From contig NZ_CP037423.1 of assembly GCF_007754155.1 (NCBI RefSeq), positions 5,238,865-5,302,864 of the forward strand: a stretch of 64,000 nt of DNA. Reading direction: 5' to 3'. Positions 1 to 7,173 of the stretch are shown in pieces; within the stretch, counting starts at the first letter, position 1; every line of letters begins with the position of its first letter. This DNA is from Stieleria neptunia. GTDB lineage: Bacteria > Planctomycetota > Planctomycetia > Pirellulales > Pirellulaceae. The notes under the pieces were generated by a model. It was not told where the DNA came from, made no database searches, and saw only the letters and a program-made list of their open reading frames with translations. A program made the translations under genes and the position numbers.

Positions 1-180
1 GAGGCGAAGAAGGGCGTCTCCAGAGTAGGAGTCTGAGTTCTTGACTCCGTCGTCTGTTCGGTACTTCCTGCTGAAGGTGGTTGAGTAGAACGAACCGTTC
101 TTTGAGTCGTTCACCCAGATCGCCGCTTCGACATTTCCAACTCGGACGGTGTGGACGGGTGCTTTCTTTTCGTTTGTCAT
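1..180 (-). CDS. Small hypothetical protein, C-terminus cut by window edge
   Basis: Reading the minus strand from the ATG at 178-180 gives an open frame of 60 codons running off the left edge, beginning MTNEKKAPVHTVRVGNVEAA. A GGAG sequence lies about ten bases upstream of the ATG and supports this start. The style (VRVGNVEAAIW..., then an aromatic/Ser-rich stretch and GDALLRL) resembles short conserved proteins of unknown function that I associate with planctomycete mobile elements; that association is recollection and not shown here. No domain or catalytic motif can be named. It belongs to the integrated element that ends at the tRNA near 5.85 kb. Confidence 0.6.
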   Translation of the reverse strand, partial: MTNEKKAPVHTVRVGNVEAAIWVNDSKNGSFYSTTFSRKYRTDDGVKNSDSYSGDALLRL

Positions 181-698
181 TTTCATTTCTCCAGTGTTAA
201 GCGGGCTTCCTACTTTGGAAGCCCTTGTCTTGTTTACGGAGCGTGAAAAAGCGAGCGGAAAAGAGAGCCGGTCAAGGAGGAACGCGAAGCGGCAAATCCT
301 TTACCTGCTCTCGAGTGAGCCAAAATCACGTGCAGGAAATCAGACAGAAGGGCGTAAAGTCAGGGGGAGACCGCATTGGAGAAGTGAAAGAAGAAGAGGA
401 AAGCAACTGTTCCATTCAAGTTGGAAAGAAGATGCGTCTGGGTGTCCGGAGAAGTCGATATCGTTCTCGAAGTTATCAACCGAATCGTAAGAGAAGATGG
501 AAGAAAGAACGTTTTCCGTATTCAGCATTGGAGACGCCCTTCTTCGCGCTGATATGCGACCGGCAAGATGCAGGCAGCAGAAATCACGGTGACCAGGCAT
601 GACGATAGGCAGCAGCCAGCCCGCCCCCGGTGCCAACCGGGGACAATTTTGCGGCACGCCCTTTCAACTCTCAAGTTCGCCGCTCCGTGGCTCATTCC
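181..698. other. Non-coding stretch inside the integrated element
   Basis: I find no convincing gene. Two hairpins are visible: 203-224 (8-bp stem GGGCTTCC/GGAAGCCC followed on the plus strand by a T-rich run) and 625-642 (7-bp stem CCCCGGT/ACCGGGG followed by ACAATTTT on the plus strand). Short open frames here have no recognisable composition or start signals. Bases 531-548 repeat in inverted orientation the GGAGACGCCCTTCTTCGC found at 4-21 inside the left-edge gene, so a fragment of a related gene may survive here. Confidence 0.4.
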
Positions 699-1136
699 CT
701 ACTGCGCGGCATTAGGCATCTTGCCTTTTGCCTGCTCGAACGCTTCCCAAAAAAGCTTCGCGACTTCGCTCACGTCAATATCTTTTGATTGGTCTGGAAG
801 AAGCGACTGATGGTTCTGGAAAAGCAAGCTGAAGATCGCCCACACTTCGCGCTGAAAGTCGCTCCTCATTGAGTTCTGAGTCTCCTCGAGCTTTAGCTGC
901 TCGTTGTAGAGGTTTCTCATTCCTCGTTTGAGCTCATCAAGCGAATCAAGAACTTGGGACATCCCTTCTTCGAGCGGTGCGGGCTCGGGGGAGCCAGATT
1001 CCGGAACACCATCAAGTGATGCTTTGATCAACTGCTGTATCTTCTGGCTCTTGTTGGTTCCCTCGGCCCTGCATTGCGCAGAGAACTGTTTTTCAAGATC
1101 CGCTGTGATTCGCGAATGGACGAGTCGATTGCTCAT
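699..1136 (-). CDS. Hypothetical protein with RHH-like N-terminus and coiled coil
   Basis: A 145-residue protein. Residues 1-42 (MSNRLVHSRITADLEKQF then a segment ending KIQQLIKASL) have the size and pattern of a ribbon-helix-helix DNA-binding fold: a short strand, then two helices. The middle (about residues 65-105) is rich in Leu, Glu and Gln in heptad-like spacing and probably forms a coiled coil; the C-terminal third is helical. RHH proteins are usually dimeric repressors or relaxosome components, so a DNA-binding role within the element is possible, but this is inference. It is the last of three same-strand genes (1771-2508, 1174-1725, 699-1136) with gaps of 37-45 bases, so probably one transcript. 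Confidence 0.6.
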   Translation of the reverse strand: MSNRLVHSRITADLEKQFSAQCRAEGTNKSQKIQQLIKASLDGVPESGSPEPAPLEEGMSQVLDSLDELKRGMRNLYNEQLKLEETQNSMRSDFQREVWAIFSLLFQNHQSLLPDQSKDIDVSEVAKLFWEAFEQAKGKMPNAAQ

Positions 1137-1173
1137 GGTTCCGTGAAATGTCGAGTATGCGAGTCTCTCAGTA

Positions 1174-1725
1174 TTACAGCTTTGGCTTCCGGATGCGGAT
1201 GCCCTCGCTTTCTTGCTGGCGTTCGGCGAGAGTTTCCTTTTCCAGCTTCTGCTCCAGCTCTCTCATTCGTTTTTCAACAGGAAATCGATTGTTGAGAACC
1301 CAAGCCTTCGCGGCAGTGAGGTCGTCCTTGAACTCTTTTGGAAAATCTCGCTTCATCTCTCGGTGCTCTTCCAGTTGATCGACGTCAATCGTAACCTCGT
1401 TTCTTTCCGAGAAGAGCTCTCGGGCCTTTTCTGCGATTGCGACCTCTTTAAAATCGACATGGAGCGTCGTATCGCGAATTGGGGTATCCGCAAAATCTAG
1501 CTTTGCGTTTTCGCGCAGGTACGATTCGATCTTGTAGGAGATGGTTGCAGATCCATCGTCGTAGTCGACATGTGTGTTCTCAAGCAGTTTAAACTTCGCG
1601 TTGTCGCCGATTGCGAACTCGTGGATGACAGTTGGTTCATCCTCGAAAGCGAAGAGGTCTTTTTGAGGAGACAAGGAATCGCCTGGGTTGAAGATCGAAG
1701 GGCATCGTGTGGCGTCAAACGCCAC
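1174..1725 (-). CDS. Hypothetical protein, element cargo
   Basis: A 183-residue acidic protein without a recognised family. The first two thirds look like alternating beta strands (for example FAIGDNAKFKLLENTHVDYD and SATISYKIESYL), the last third (from about residue 130) is highly charged and helical, ending in RIRKPKL. No signal peptide, membrane segment or catalytic motif is visible. It sits between two other unknown genes on the same strand with short gaps and is transcribed away from the divergent excisionase operon. Its role may be in element maintenance or defence, but nothing in the sequence shows which. Confidence 0.55.
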   Translation of the reverse strand: MAFDATRCPSIFNPGDSLSPQKDLFAFEDEPTVIHEFAIGDNAKFKLLENTHVDYDDGSATISYKIESYLRENAKLDFADTPIRDTTLHVDFKEVAIAEKARELFSERNEVTIDVDQLEEHREMKRDFPKEFKDDLTAAKAWVLNNRFPVEKRMRELEQKLEKETLAERQQESEGIRIRKPKL

Positions 1726-1770
1726 TAGCTATTGAGCACGCGTGCGATTGTCGCGGCTCATGTATTGTAG

Positions 1771-2508
1771 CTATTTGCAACGTTTTTGTCCCCATTCCCG
1801 GATGAGTTCGCGAAAACGTTGTTCTAACTCCTGATGCTCGGACGCCGGAGCCTGTTTCAGCACGACCGCGAAAACAAGGTTTCTGATGCCCATGTGAAGC
1901 CTGCGCAGGTCAGATTCTACCCGACTTAGCTCTTTGCATTGCTCACGGATCGCACTCTCGTCTCGAAAGTTGTGGAGTAAATGCAACGCAAGCTCTTCAG
2001 CCGAGAAATTCATCTTCCTGGCCTCAATCGAAAGAAGGCCAAAGGTGATTCCGTCGATTTCGATGGTTACCTCGTGAAACGCTGTGTCCTGGACCGGAAC
2101 TAAAGCGTTTGGACGCGGAGCGCGTCCTCGTGGCTCAAGTGAAAAACATGGCAAGACCTCAGCACTGCTAGGAATGCGAGATTCGCAACCGGGAAGGTGC
2201 GTGTCGATCATTTCCATGATTTCGGCGTCGACGTCATTCGTAAGTGCAACGAGCAAGATTTGCATTAGTTCTGCAACAATCTCGTGACGCCACTGAACGT
2301 GACGGCGAACACGTTGAATTCCAAGTTTGACACTCTCAAGTGATCCATCATGAAGCTGCGACTCGATGATAAATGGCAGATGTTGGGGGAGTGACCTCGT
2401 TCCGCTCAGACGAGAAAGAACGATCGCCTGGTTCAGGTAGTCATAGATTCCCTGGTCAAGTTCAAGTGTCAACCTTTTTTTCTGTGCATGGATGTCAATT
2501 GGGTCCAT
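1771..2508 (-). CDS. Hypothetical protein, element cargo
   Basis: About 245 residues from the ATG at 2508 (MDPIDIHAQKKRLTLELDQG). A TTG six codons upstream would also be in frame, but no good ribosome-binding site decides between them. The protein is mostly helical: residues 10-100 read as an all-alpha region, and the tail from about residue 195 contains charged helices ending EWGQKRCK. The N-terminal LTLELDQGIYDYLNQAI recalls the first helix-pair of CopG/RHH-type proteins, but the match is weak. It is the first gene of the three-gene minus-strand group and starts next to a palindromic intergenic region shared with the divergent plus-strand operon. Confidence 0.55.
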   Translation of the reverse strand: MDPIDIHAQKKRLTLELDQGIYDYLNQAIVLSRLSGTRSLPQHLPFIIESQLHDGSLESVKLGIQRVRRHVQWRHEIVAELMQILLVALTNDVDAEIMEMIDTHLPGCESRIPSSAEVLPCFSLEPRGRAPRPNALVPVQDTAFHEVTIEIDGITFGLLSIEARKMNFSAEELALHLLHNFRDESAIREQCKELSRVESDLRRLHMGIRNLVFAVVLKQAPASEHQELEQRFRELIREWGQKRCK

Positions 2509-2567
2509 CCACGCAGTTTCACACAATCGTCGTTGCCAACCAAACTCTTTTTTGCCGTCGCCGCTCT

Positions 2568-2603
2568 GTATACGAAGTAGACACCGTATACCGACGTAGA
2601 CGG
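2568..2603. promoter_or_regulatory. Tandem direct repeat in divergent intergenic region
   Basis: Two adjacent copies of the pattern GTATAC-n(3-4)-GTAGAC lie at 2568-2585 and 2586-2603, between the divergent genes starting at 2508 (minus) and 2717 (plus). Adjacent direct repeats of this size in such a position are typical binding sites for a small DNA-binding regulator. The regulator is not identified. Confidence 0.4.
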
Positions 2604-2632
2604 TGAAAAGAGCCTTCTATTCAGCAACTTGG

Positions 2633-2650
2633 ATGTTTCAATTGAAACAT
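2633..2650. promoter_or_regulatory. Perfect 18-bp palindrome, candidate operator
   Basis: The sequence ATGTTTCAATTGAAACAT is a perfect 18-bp inverted repeat located 67 bp upstream of the start at 2717 and 125 bp upstream of the divergent start at 2508. A dimeric repressor of the element is the natural expectation for such a site. This is inference from position and symmetry. Confidence 0.45.
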
Positions 2651-2716
2651 TCAGGTAGCTGATACCTGTTTGCAAATCGAAGATAGGCCAAGTCGAGAAG
2701 CGCGAGGAGTTGAACG

Positions 2717-3145
2717 ATGCCGCAAACCGAAGTTGTCGAAGGTTCATTGATTGAGGTTGTCAAAAGTCTCAAGCAAGAAAAGCAAAGACTTAGCTCAGAG
2801 CTCGAAGCGGTGCAAACGACAGCACGCGAAAAGGAAAATGGACTGAAACGGGTCAACGCTGCCTTGGCTGCATTGGAAGGAACGCCGACGGGAAAAGGAA
2901 AGAAGAGAAGAAGCAATGGAAAGCCAAGTGCCACCAAGGAACAAGTCAAGAGCATCGTGAATGACCTTGTGGCGGGTGGCATGACAATTGAAGCCGAACA
3001 AGAGTTGCGCCAAGCGGTCGAAAAGCAGCTCGTCGAACAGGGCTATTCCCTCAGTGGAGTAGCATTGCGGTTTCGTGGCGTCTTGCAGGCATTTCAAACT
3101 CGACAAAGAACAGATTCGACTTCCAGTAGCACGGAGTCAATCTGA
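2717..3145 (+). CDS. Hypothetical coiled-coil protein
   Basis: A 142-residue protein preceded by a GAGGAG ribosome-binding site about ten bases before the ATG. Residues 8-55 form an obvious coiled coil rich in Glu, Lys, Leu and Gln; a basic linker (KGKKRRSNGK) follows, then a predicted helical domain (residues 70-130). The tail is Ser/Thr-rich. No enzyme motif is visible. Its stop TGA shares a base with the ATG of the excisionase-like gene, which implies translational coupling and a common role in control or excision of the element. Function unknown. Confidence 0.6.
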   Translation: MPQTEVVEGSLIEVVKSLKQEKQRLSSELEAVQTTAREKENGLKRVNAALAALEGTPTGKGKKRRSNGKPSATKEQVKSIVNDLVAGGMTIEAEQELRQAVEKQLVEQGYSLSGVALRFRGVLQAFQTRQRTDSTSSSTESI

Positions 3146-3414
3146 TGAACAGCAACGAACAGGACCGCAAGTCTGATCTATATACGGTGAAGCAGGCCGC
3201 GAGCTATCTGCAAGTCTCGGTAGCGACTGTTTATACGCTAGTCAGTTCAGGAAAACTCGGCTGTCATCGCGTCGGAAGCGGTCGCGGTGTGATTCGAATC
3301 TCCGGTGAGCAACTGAGCTCCTTTCTTGAAGGCGCGGCCCAGGTTGAAGTTCGCGCGGTGTTTCCCGGAGCTTCTCGAAGGAACAGGAAGCCGCTGAAGC
3401 ACATCAAGGTTTGA
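3145..3414 (+). CDS. Excisionase-family helix-turn-helix protein
   Basis: An 89-residue protein. Residues 12-62 match the winged-helix/MerR-like HTH_17 pattern of excisionases: LYTVKQAASYLQVSVATVYT, then a segment SSGKLGCHRVGSG and a final helix with the ISGEQLSSFLE signature. In integrated elements such proteins bend DNA near the attachment site and set the direction of recombination by the tyrosine integrase; one is encoded at 4521-5690. The ATG overlaps the previous stop by one base (TGATG). The basic C-terminus (SRRNRKPLKHIKV) fits DNA binding. The family call is firm; a directionality role is inferred from the neighbouring integrase. Confidence 0.85.
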   Translation: MNSNEQDRKSDLYTVKQAASYLQVSVATVYTLVSSGKLGCHRVGSGRGVIRISGEQLSSFLEGAAQVEVRAVFPGASRRNRKPLKHIKV

Positions 3415-3424
3415 TGTCATCAAC

Positions 3425-3482
3425 ACCCAAGAGCGAGCCGAATTCGGTTTGCCAGAAGCCCTGGAGGGTGCGACCTCCAGGG
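3425..3482 (+). repeat. Conserved motif plus hairpin, copy 1
   Basis: Begins with an 18-base block ACCCAAGAGCGAGCCGAA that recurs exactly at 5723-5740, and ends in a hairpin whose apical part GGGTGCGACC is also identical in the second copy (5761-5770). The stems around it differ in sequence in the two copies but still pair (here CCCTGGAGG with CCTCCAGGG). A short internal hairpin CCGAATTCGG lies between the two blocks. Constant loops on changed but complementary stems suggest a structured RNA or a structured DNA site. Confidence 0.5.
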
Positions 3483-3492
3483 TTTCTTTTCA
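3459..3492 (+). terminator. Rho-independent terminator after excisionase gene
   Basis: A 9-bp GC-rich stem (3459-3467 with 3474-3482, six-base loop) is followed directly by TTTCTTTTC. It lies 45 bases after the stop of the excisionase-like gene and before the zinc-ribbon gene, so it can end or attenuate the upstream transcript. It is also the hairpin part of the repeated motif at 3425-3482. Confidence 0.6.
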
Positions 3493-3536
3493 ATTGTGAT
3501 CGTTTGTGGGCGGAGCGATTGAGGATTCAGGTTGGA

Positions 3537-3758
3537 ATGACTGAGATGAACAACATCGAATTAGTAGACGAAAATTTTCGTTGGTACTTCGTCTGTGATT
3601 GTTGCGAAGCGAAGTTCTTTTCGATTCAGCAAAGTGCCAATTGCCCTCGATGTTCAAGGGTGGCTGAATCACGCGAAAAGCTGGTCCCGCCCTGGCTGAC
3701 GCACCGTGGTTGGTCGACGACGGAAACTTCCGGAAAGCGAACGGAGGGCTGTGAGTGA
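3537..3758 (+). CDS. Small zinc-ribbon protein
   Basis: From the ATG at 3537 (MTEMNNIELVDENFRWYFVC) the product is 73 residues. The open frame extends further upstream, but that part crosses the terminator hairpin and does not look coding. Two CxxC knuckles are visible (CDCC, and CPRC 17 residues after it), giving a four-cysteine zinc ribbon, followed by a short conserved-looking tail PPWLTHRGW. Its TGA overlaps the ATG of the methyltransferase gene by one base, so the two are probably co-translated. It may be an accessory to the methyltransferase or a small regulator; the sequence does not say. Confidence 0.55.
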   Translation: MTEMNNIELVDENFRWYFVCDCCEAKFFSIQQSANCPRCSRVAESREKLVPPWLTHRGWSTTETSGKRTEGCE

Positions 3759-4453
3759 TGGAACCGTACTACAGTGAGGATGGGATCCGGATCTATCACG
3801 GCGATTGCCGAGATGTGATTCCTCGTCTCGATGTCGAGCAGTTTGACCTAGTTCTAACTGACCCGCCGTATTCAGGGCGGACACACGATGGAGCAAGAAC
3901 GAATCGCGAAGGTGATCGGCAGCGACCATTTATCAAGTTCGCATCGATGACCGGAGCAGAGGTAGCATCGGTGTTCGAGCTTTGTGCGGTGAGACTTAGA
4001 AGCTGGCTAATTTCTTTCGTCGACTGGCGGCATATGCTGCTTTTGGAGTCAACGCCGCCGTCTGGTCTTCGATTTGTTCGATTTGGAATCTGGGACAAGC
4101 CGAACGGAACTCCTCAGATCAGCGGCGACCGCCCAGCGATGGGTTGGGAAGCAATTGCAATCCTCCACCGGCAAGGCGGGAGGATGGTGTGGAATGGCGG
4201 AGGCCACCGGGCCGTTTGGAGCTCACTTCGGGAGTCGAACGTGGTCCACCGAACCCAGAAGCCTCTTCGATTGATCAAACAGCTTGCTGCCGAATTCACG
4301 CAACCTGGCGATTTGATCTTGGACCCATTTATGGGGAGTGGTACTACGTTGCGTGCGGCAAAAGACGTCGGTTGTCGGGCTATTGGGATTGAACTCGACG
4401 AACGCTACTGCGAGGCCGCAGCCAATCGCCTGCGGCAGGGCGTGCTATTCTAA
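3758..4453 (+). CDS. Site-specific DNA methyltransferase (N4/N6, beta class order)
   Basis: About 231 residues from ATG 3758, with GGAGG ten bases upstream; a GTG one codon earlier is possible. The catalytic motif DPPY comes first (VLTDPPYSG, near residue 37) and the AdoMet-binding motif near the C-terminus (LILDPFMGSGTTLRAA, near residue 195, then GIELDERYCEAAANRL). This order is that of the beta-type amino-methyltransferases related to the D12/N6_N4_Mtase family. The enzyme should transfer a methyl group to an exocyclic amino group of A or C. No cognate restriction gene is seen nearby, so it is probably an orphan methylase of the mobile element, protecting it or altering host gene control. 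Confidence 0.88.
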   Translation: MEPYYSEDGIRIYHGDCRDVIPRLDVEQFDLVLTDPPYSGRTHDGARTNREGDRQRPFIKFASMTGAEVASVFELCAVRLRSWLISFVDWRHMLLLESTPPSGLRFVRFGIWDKPNGTPQISGDRPAMGWEAIAILHRQGGRMVWNGGGHRAVWSSLRESNVVHRTQKPLRLIKQLAAEFTQPGDLILDPFMGSGTTLRAAKDVGCRAIGIELDERYCEAAANRLRQGVLF

Positions 4454-4473
4454 GCTAAGCAGGCAAGGCAGGA

Positions 4474-4504
4474 CGCCCTGGAGGTCAACGTAACCTCCAG
4501 GGCG
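4474..4504. terminator. Bidirectional terminator-like hairpin
   Basis: A perfect 12-bp stem (4474-4485 with 4493-4504, seven-base loop) sits between the convergent methyltransferase (ends 4453) and integrase (ends 4521) genes. No strong T-run follows on either side, so termination efficiency is uncertain. The inner arms CCCTGGAGG/CCTCCAGGG are the same as in the hairpin at 3459-3482. Confidence 0.5.
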
Positions 4505-4520
4505 TAAATTGCATGATGAC

Positions 4521-5690
4521 CTACCCTACTGCACGCCTCAGCTGCTCAGCGAGGTGAGCAGGGTTCTGGCCAAGGTGCTGGTAGACACGTCCGAGCATGC
4601 TCGGGTCTTTGTGGCCAAGAAGGATCGAAACCGTCATCGAATCGATTTTCTTTAACGCCGCAGTAGCGAATGTGTGCCGCAAGCAGTACAGCGAGAATCT
4701 CGGGTAGTTCTTGCTGATGTAACGCAGGGTAAGCTTCTGCTTGGCTTCGCAGCGAAGTTCGGCGTTCGTCTTCTCCCTGACCAAACCCTTTACCGTCTTG
4801 GTGGGTTTGAGCGATGGGATAAACAATTTGATCTCCTTTTCTGGAATCGAAATTCCCTCTCGTTTCATCTCTGCTTTCCCGTGCCGAACGCGGATGCGGT
4901 CGATCGCGCAATTGGCAGAGTCTGATGTCCAGGCGTCGCCTCGTGAATTGCGAAACAGCTTGCCCTCCGGATAAGTCAAGATCAGCCGCTTGGTGATCTC
5001 CAGAGCTTTTTCGGTGAGGTAGACCACACGTTGCGTCTTCTTCCCCTTTGACTCCTCTTTGGGGAACACCCATCGTGAATACTCTAGATCAACGTGGCGG
5101 GCTTCCAATCGAAGCGACTCTTGCGGACGACAACCGGTTTCACGAGTGACAACAAGCAAATCGCGAAACGACTCCGTCGTACAGTTGTCCAGTAGCATCT
5201 GATACTGCTCGTCTGTCAGGACGAGCTCTTTTCGGTCGCTGCCAGGGACATCTAAGTGCACCAGCGGGTCTGAATCGGTGTAGCCCTGTTTCATCGCCCA
5301 CTTTGTGCACCGCTTTATGGAACGAACGTAGTTCCGTTGCGTTGTGCATTTAAAGTCAGGGTAGCTATCTACCCACTGCTGCACGTGGTACGGACGAAGC
5401 TCTTCAAGGGAGAGATCGGGGTAGCAATCAATGAACCGCTGAAGCCGGTATCGGTACCACTCGTAGGTGGCTTCAGATCGGTGTTTGGAATTCCACTCGA
5501 GAAAGGAGTCGATAATCTCGGCCAGCGGCCTGTGGATCGCGACTCGCTTCTTTTTGGGCTGCTGCATCAGCAGCTTGAAATTCTTGTCCGCTTCGGTCTT
5601 GGTCGAGCCAATTTTGTGTCTGGTGCCGTCGATGGTGACGTACCAGGCCTTTCGTGACTTCCAGTACCACGGTTTGGGGCGACGTGCCAT
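4521..5690 (-). CDS. Tyrosine recombinase / phage-type integrase
   Basis: 389 residues from the ATG at 5690, which has a strong GGAGG about ten bases upstream; the frame extends further but into the repeat and tRNA. Residues 1-60 form an AP2-like arm-binding domain (KPWYWKSRKAWYVTIDG), residues about 65-160 a SAM-like core-binding domain, and residues about 180-380 the catalytic domain. Visible catalytic parts are the first Arg (ETGCRPQESLRL), the LRHTFATAAL box, LLGHKDPSM, and the nucleophile Tyr near residue 370 (RVYQHL). The first His of the usual HxxR box is Tyr here (YCLRH). It lies beside the 3' end of tRNA-Arg, the usual integration target. It should catalyse integration and excision of the element. 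Confidence 0.92.
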   Translation of the reverse strand: MARRPKPWYWKSRKAWYVTIDGTRHKIGSTKTEADKNFKLLMQQPKKKRVAIHRPLAEIIDSFLEWNSKHRSEATYEWYRYRLQRFIDCYPDLSLEELRPYHVQQWVDSYPDFKCTTQRNYVRSIKRCTKWAMKQGYTDSDPLVHLDVPGSDRKELVLTDEQYQMLLDNCTTESFRDLLVVTRETGCRPQESLRLEARHVDLEYSRWVFPKEESKGKKTQRVVYLTEKALEITKRLILTYPEGKLFRNSRGDAWTSDSANCAIDRIRVRHGKAEMKREGISIPEKEIKLFIPSLKPTKTVKGLVREKTNAELRCEAKQKLTLRYISKNYPRFSLYCLRHTFATAALKKIDSMTVSILLGHKDPSMLGRVYQHLGQNPAHLAEQLRRAVG

Positions 5691-5722
5691 GAGAAAACCC
5701 TCCAGCTCAAAAGTTGTGAAAA

Positions 5723-5782
5723 ACCCAAGAGCGAGCCGAAAGGCGACAGCAGCTTCAGGCGGGTGCGACCGCATGAAGCCTG
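5723..5782 (+). repeat. Conserved motif plus hairpin, copy 2
   Basis: Second copy of the motif at 3425-3482: exact 18-base block (5723-5740), then a GCCGAAAGGC mini-hairpin, then a hairpin with stem GCTTCA/TGAAGC (5752-5757 with 5774-5779) carrying the same apical GGGTGCGACC. It lies 33 bases upstream of the integrase start, in antisense orientation to that gene, between integrase and the tRNA/attachment site. Confidence 0.5.
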
Positions 5783-5844
5783 ATTCAACCGACAGAATTC
5801 TGTACCGAATTCTGTACCACGAGAGATTGTAATCGTCGTAAGTC

Positions 5845-5921
<77 letters not shown>

Positions 5922-6158
5922 GGTGGCTTGAGAGGGGGAAGTTTAACGAACCAAAAATGTTTTGCAAGGCCGACTCTGTCTAGACTTTCTTGGCCCGCGG
6001 CAGGTTCATCGGGCGGCTTCGGAATCTTGCGCCCGGAGGGCGTGGCGCCCGGCCAGATGCTTCTTTTCGGACGTTCAGCTCCGGTTCTCCAGCCCGATTT
6101 TTTGGGGCTTCGATTTTGCCCCGGTCCGCTCGCAGACACGCGGGGTCTGGGCCGGCGA

Positions 6159-6340
6159 GACCGTCCAGCTTAAGACTAGCACGAAACGCGACAAATCTGA
6201 ATGATCTGTCCGAATGGGTCAGAGGTGGTCGGCGGAGGGGTGTACGACGTCCTTTTTAGGTCGTCGCGCAGAGCCCCACGGGCGATGGCCCGGAAGGGCC
6301 ATCGTACATCAGAAATGCGATCGCCTTAAGCTGGACGGTC
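6159..6340. repeat. MITE-like inverted-repeat element, copy 1
   Basis: Bounded by perfect 16-bp inverted ends GACCGTCCAGCTTAAG (6159-6174) and its complement (6325-6340). The interior contains further hairpins, including GATGGCCC/GGGCCATC around 6282-6305. A diverged second copy with the same internal blocks lies at about 22888-23062. No coding capacity. The rest of 5922-6504 contains nothing I can support as a gene. Confidence 0.65.
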
Positions 6341-6504
6341 TCCGGCGCCGGGGGCCCGTTCGCCGATCGGGGGTGGGAGGCTTCACCATAACGTGCAGGG
6401 AGGTGCACGGGAGGAATCGCTGGGTAGGAGGCGGGGTGATGGCATTTTGAACACGGCGGCATCCGGTTGGGGTATCATCTCTCGATGGCGGCTTCACTTT
6501 TTTT

Positions 6505-7173
6505 GTGAATGATTCGGAATCGGGTGACGCAATGCAATTCCACCACCGGCAGAGATCGGGGCCTGGCACGAGACGCTTTGGCAGTAGGAGACCGGGTGCG
6601 GTGAAGCGGTCGCTGGCGGCGGCGACCGCGATGACTGTCCTGGCCGGCTCCGGCGGCTGCCTGCCGGAAGCGCCGCCGCTGGACGGCATGCTCTCGTTTC
6701 GCGAGGCCAACGAGTTGCTGTTCGAAGAGCACGCCAACCACGGTGCGATCTACAACATCGACCACACCTGGGACGGCAAACCGTTCAAGGCCGAATGGCG
6801 GTTGGCGAACTATCTGAAGAAGAGCGCTCAGCTGCAAATCAAGCCGCCGACGGAAACGTTCGACGAAGTGGACTTGTGCATGGCCCTGGAAACGGCACTC
6901 GCCGATGAGTCCTCCAACCCTTGGCACAACGTCGCCGACGACGCGATCCTGCGCGGGTTTCGCCACGCGCTGGCCAACGACGACACGCACATCGCGGCGG
7001 CCTACTGCCCCGACGCGCCCTACGACATCACCGTCAAGGTCAAGAACAACGGGTCGGAATGGTTTTGCGAAGTGAAGGTCCAGAACCTGATCGACCCGAA
7101 AAAGCTGGAAGAGGCGCAGAAATACGCCCAGGAGCAACTGGACCGACTCGAGAAACAACATGCTCACGATTAA
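6505..7173 (+). CDS. Hypothetical exported protein, possible lipoprotein
   Basis: Up to 222 residues from a GTG at 6505; other possible starts are ATG 6532 and GTG 6601. The last would give a short signal KRSLAAATAMTVLAGSGGC, in which the Cys could be lipidated although the lipobox is not canonical. The mature part (LDGMLSFREANELLFEEHAN... to ...VKVQNLIDPKKLEEAQKYAQ) has no family I recognise: mixed alpha/beta, with a charged coiled-coil C-terminus. It overlaps the next gene by 14 bases, so the two are probably translated together and may act together at the cell envelope. A long antisense open frame over both genes is a high-GC artefact. Confidence 0.6.
   Translation: MNDSESGDAMQFHHRQRSGPGTRRFGSRRPGAVKRSLAAATAMTVLAGSGGCLPEAPPLDGMLSFREANELLFEEHANHGAIYNIDHTWDGKPFKAEWRLANYLKKSAQLQIKPPTETFDEVDLCMALETALADESSNPWHNVADDAILRGFRHALANDDTHIAAAYCPDAPYDITVKVKNNGSEWFCEVKVQNLIDPKKLEEAQKYAQEQLDRLEKQHAHD

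Noticed and set aside
531..600. Remnant of a second copy of the left-edge small gene
   Set aside because: Only an 18-base inverted match (GGAGACGCCCTTCTTCGC) supports it; too short to call a pseudogene.
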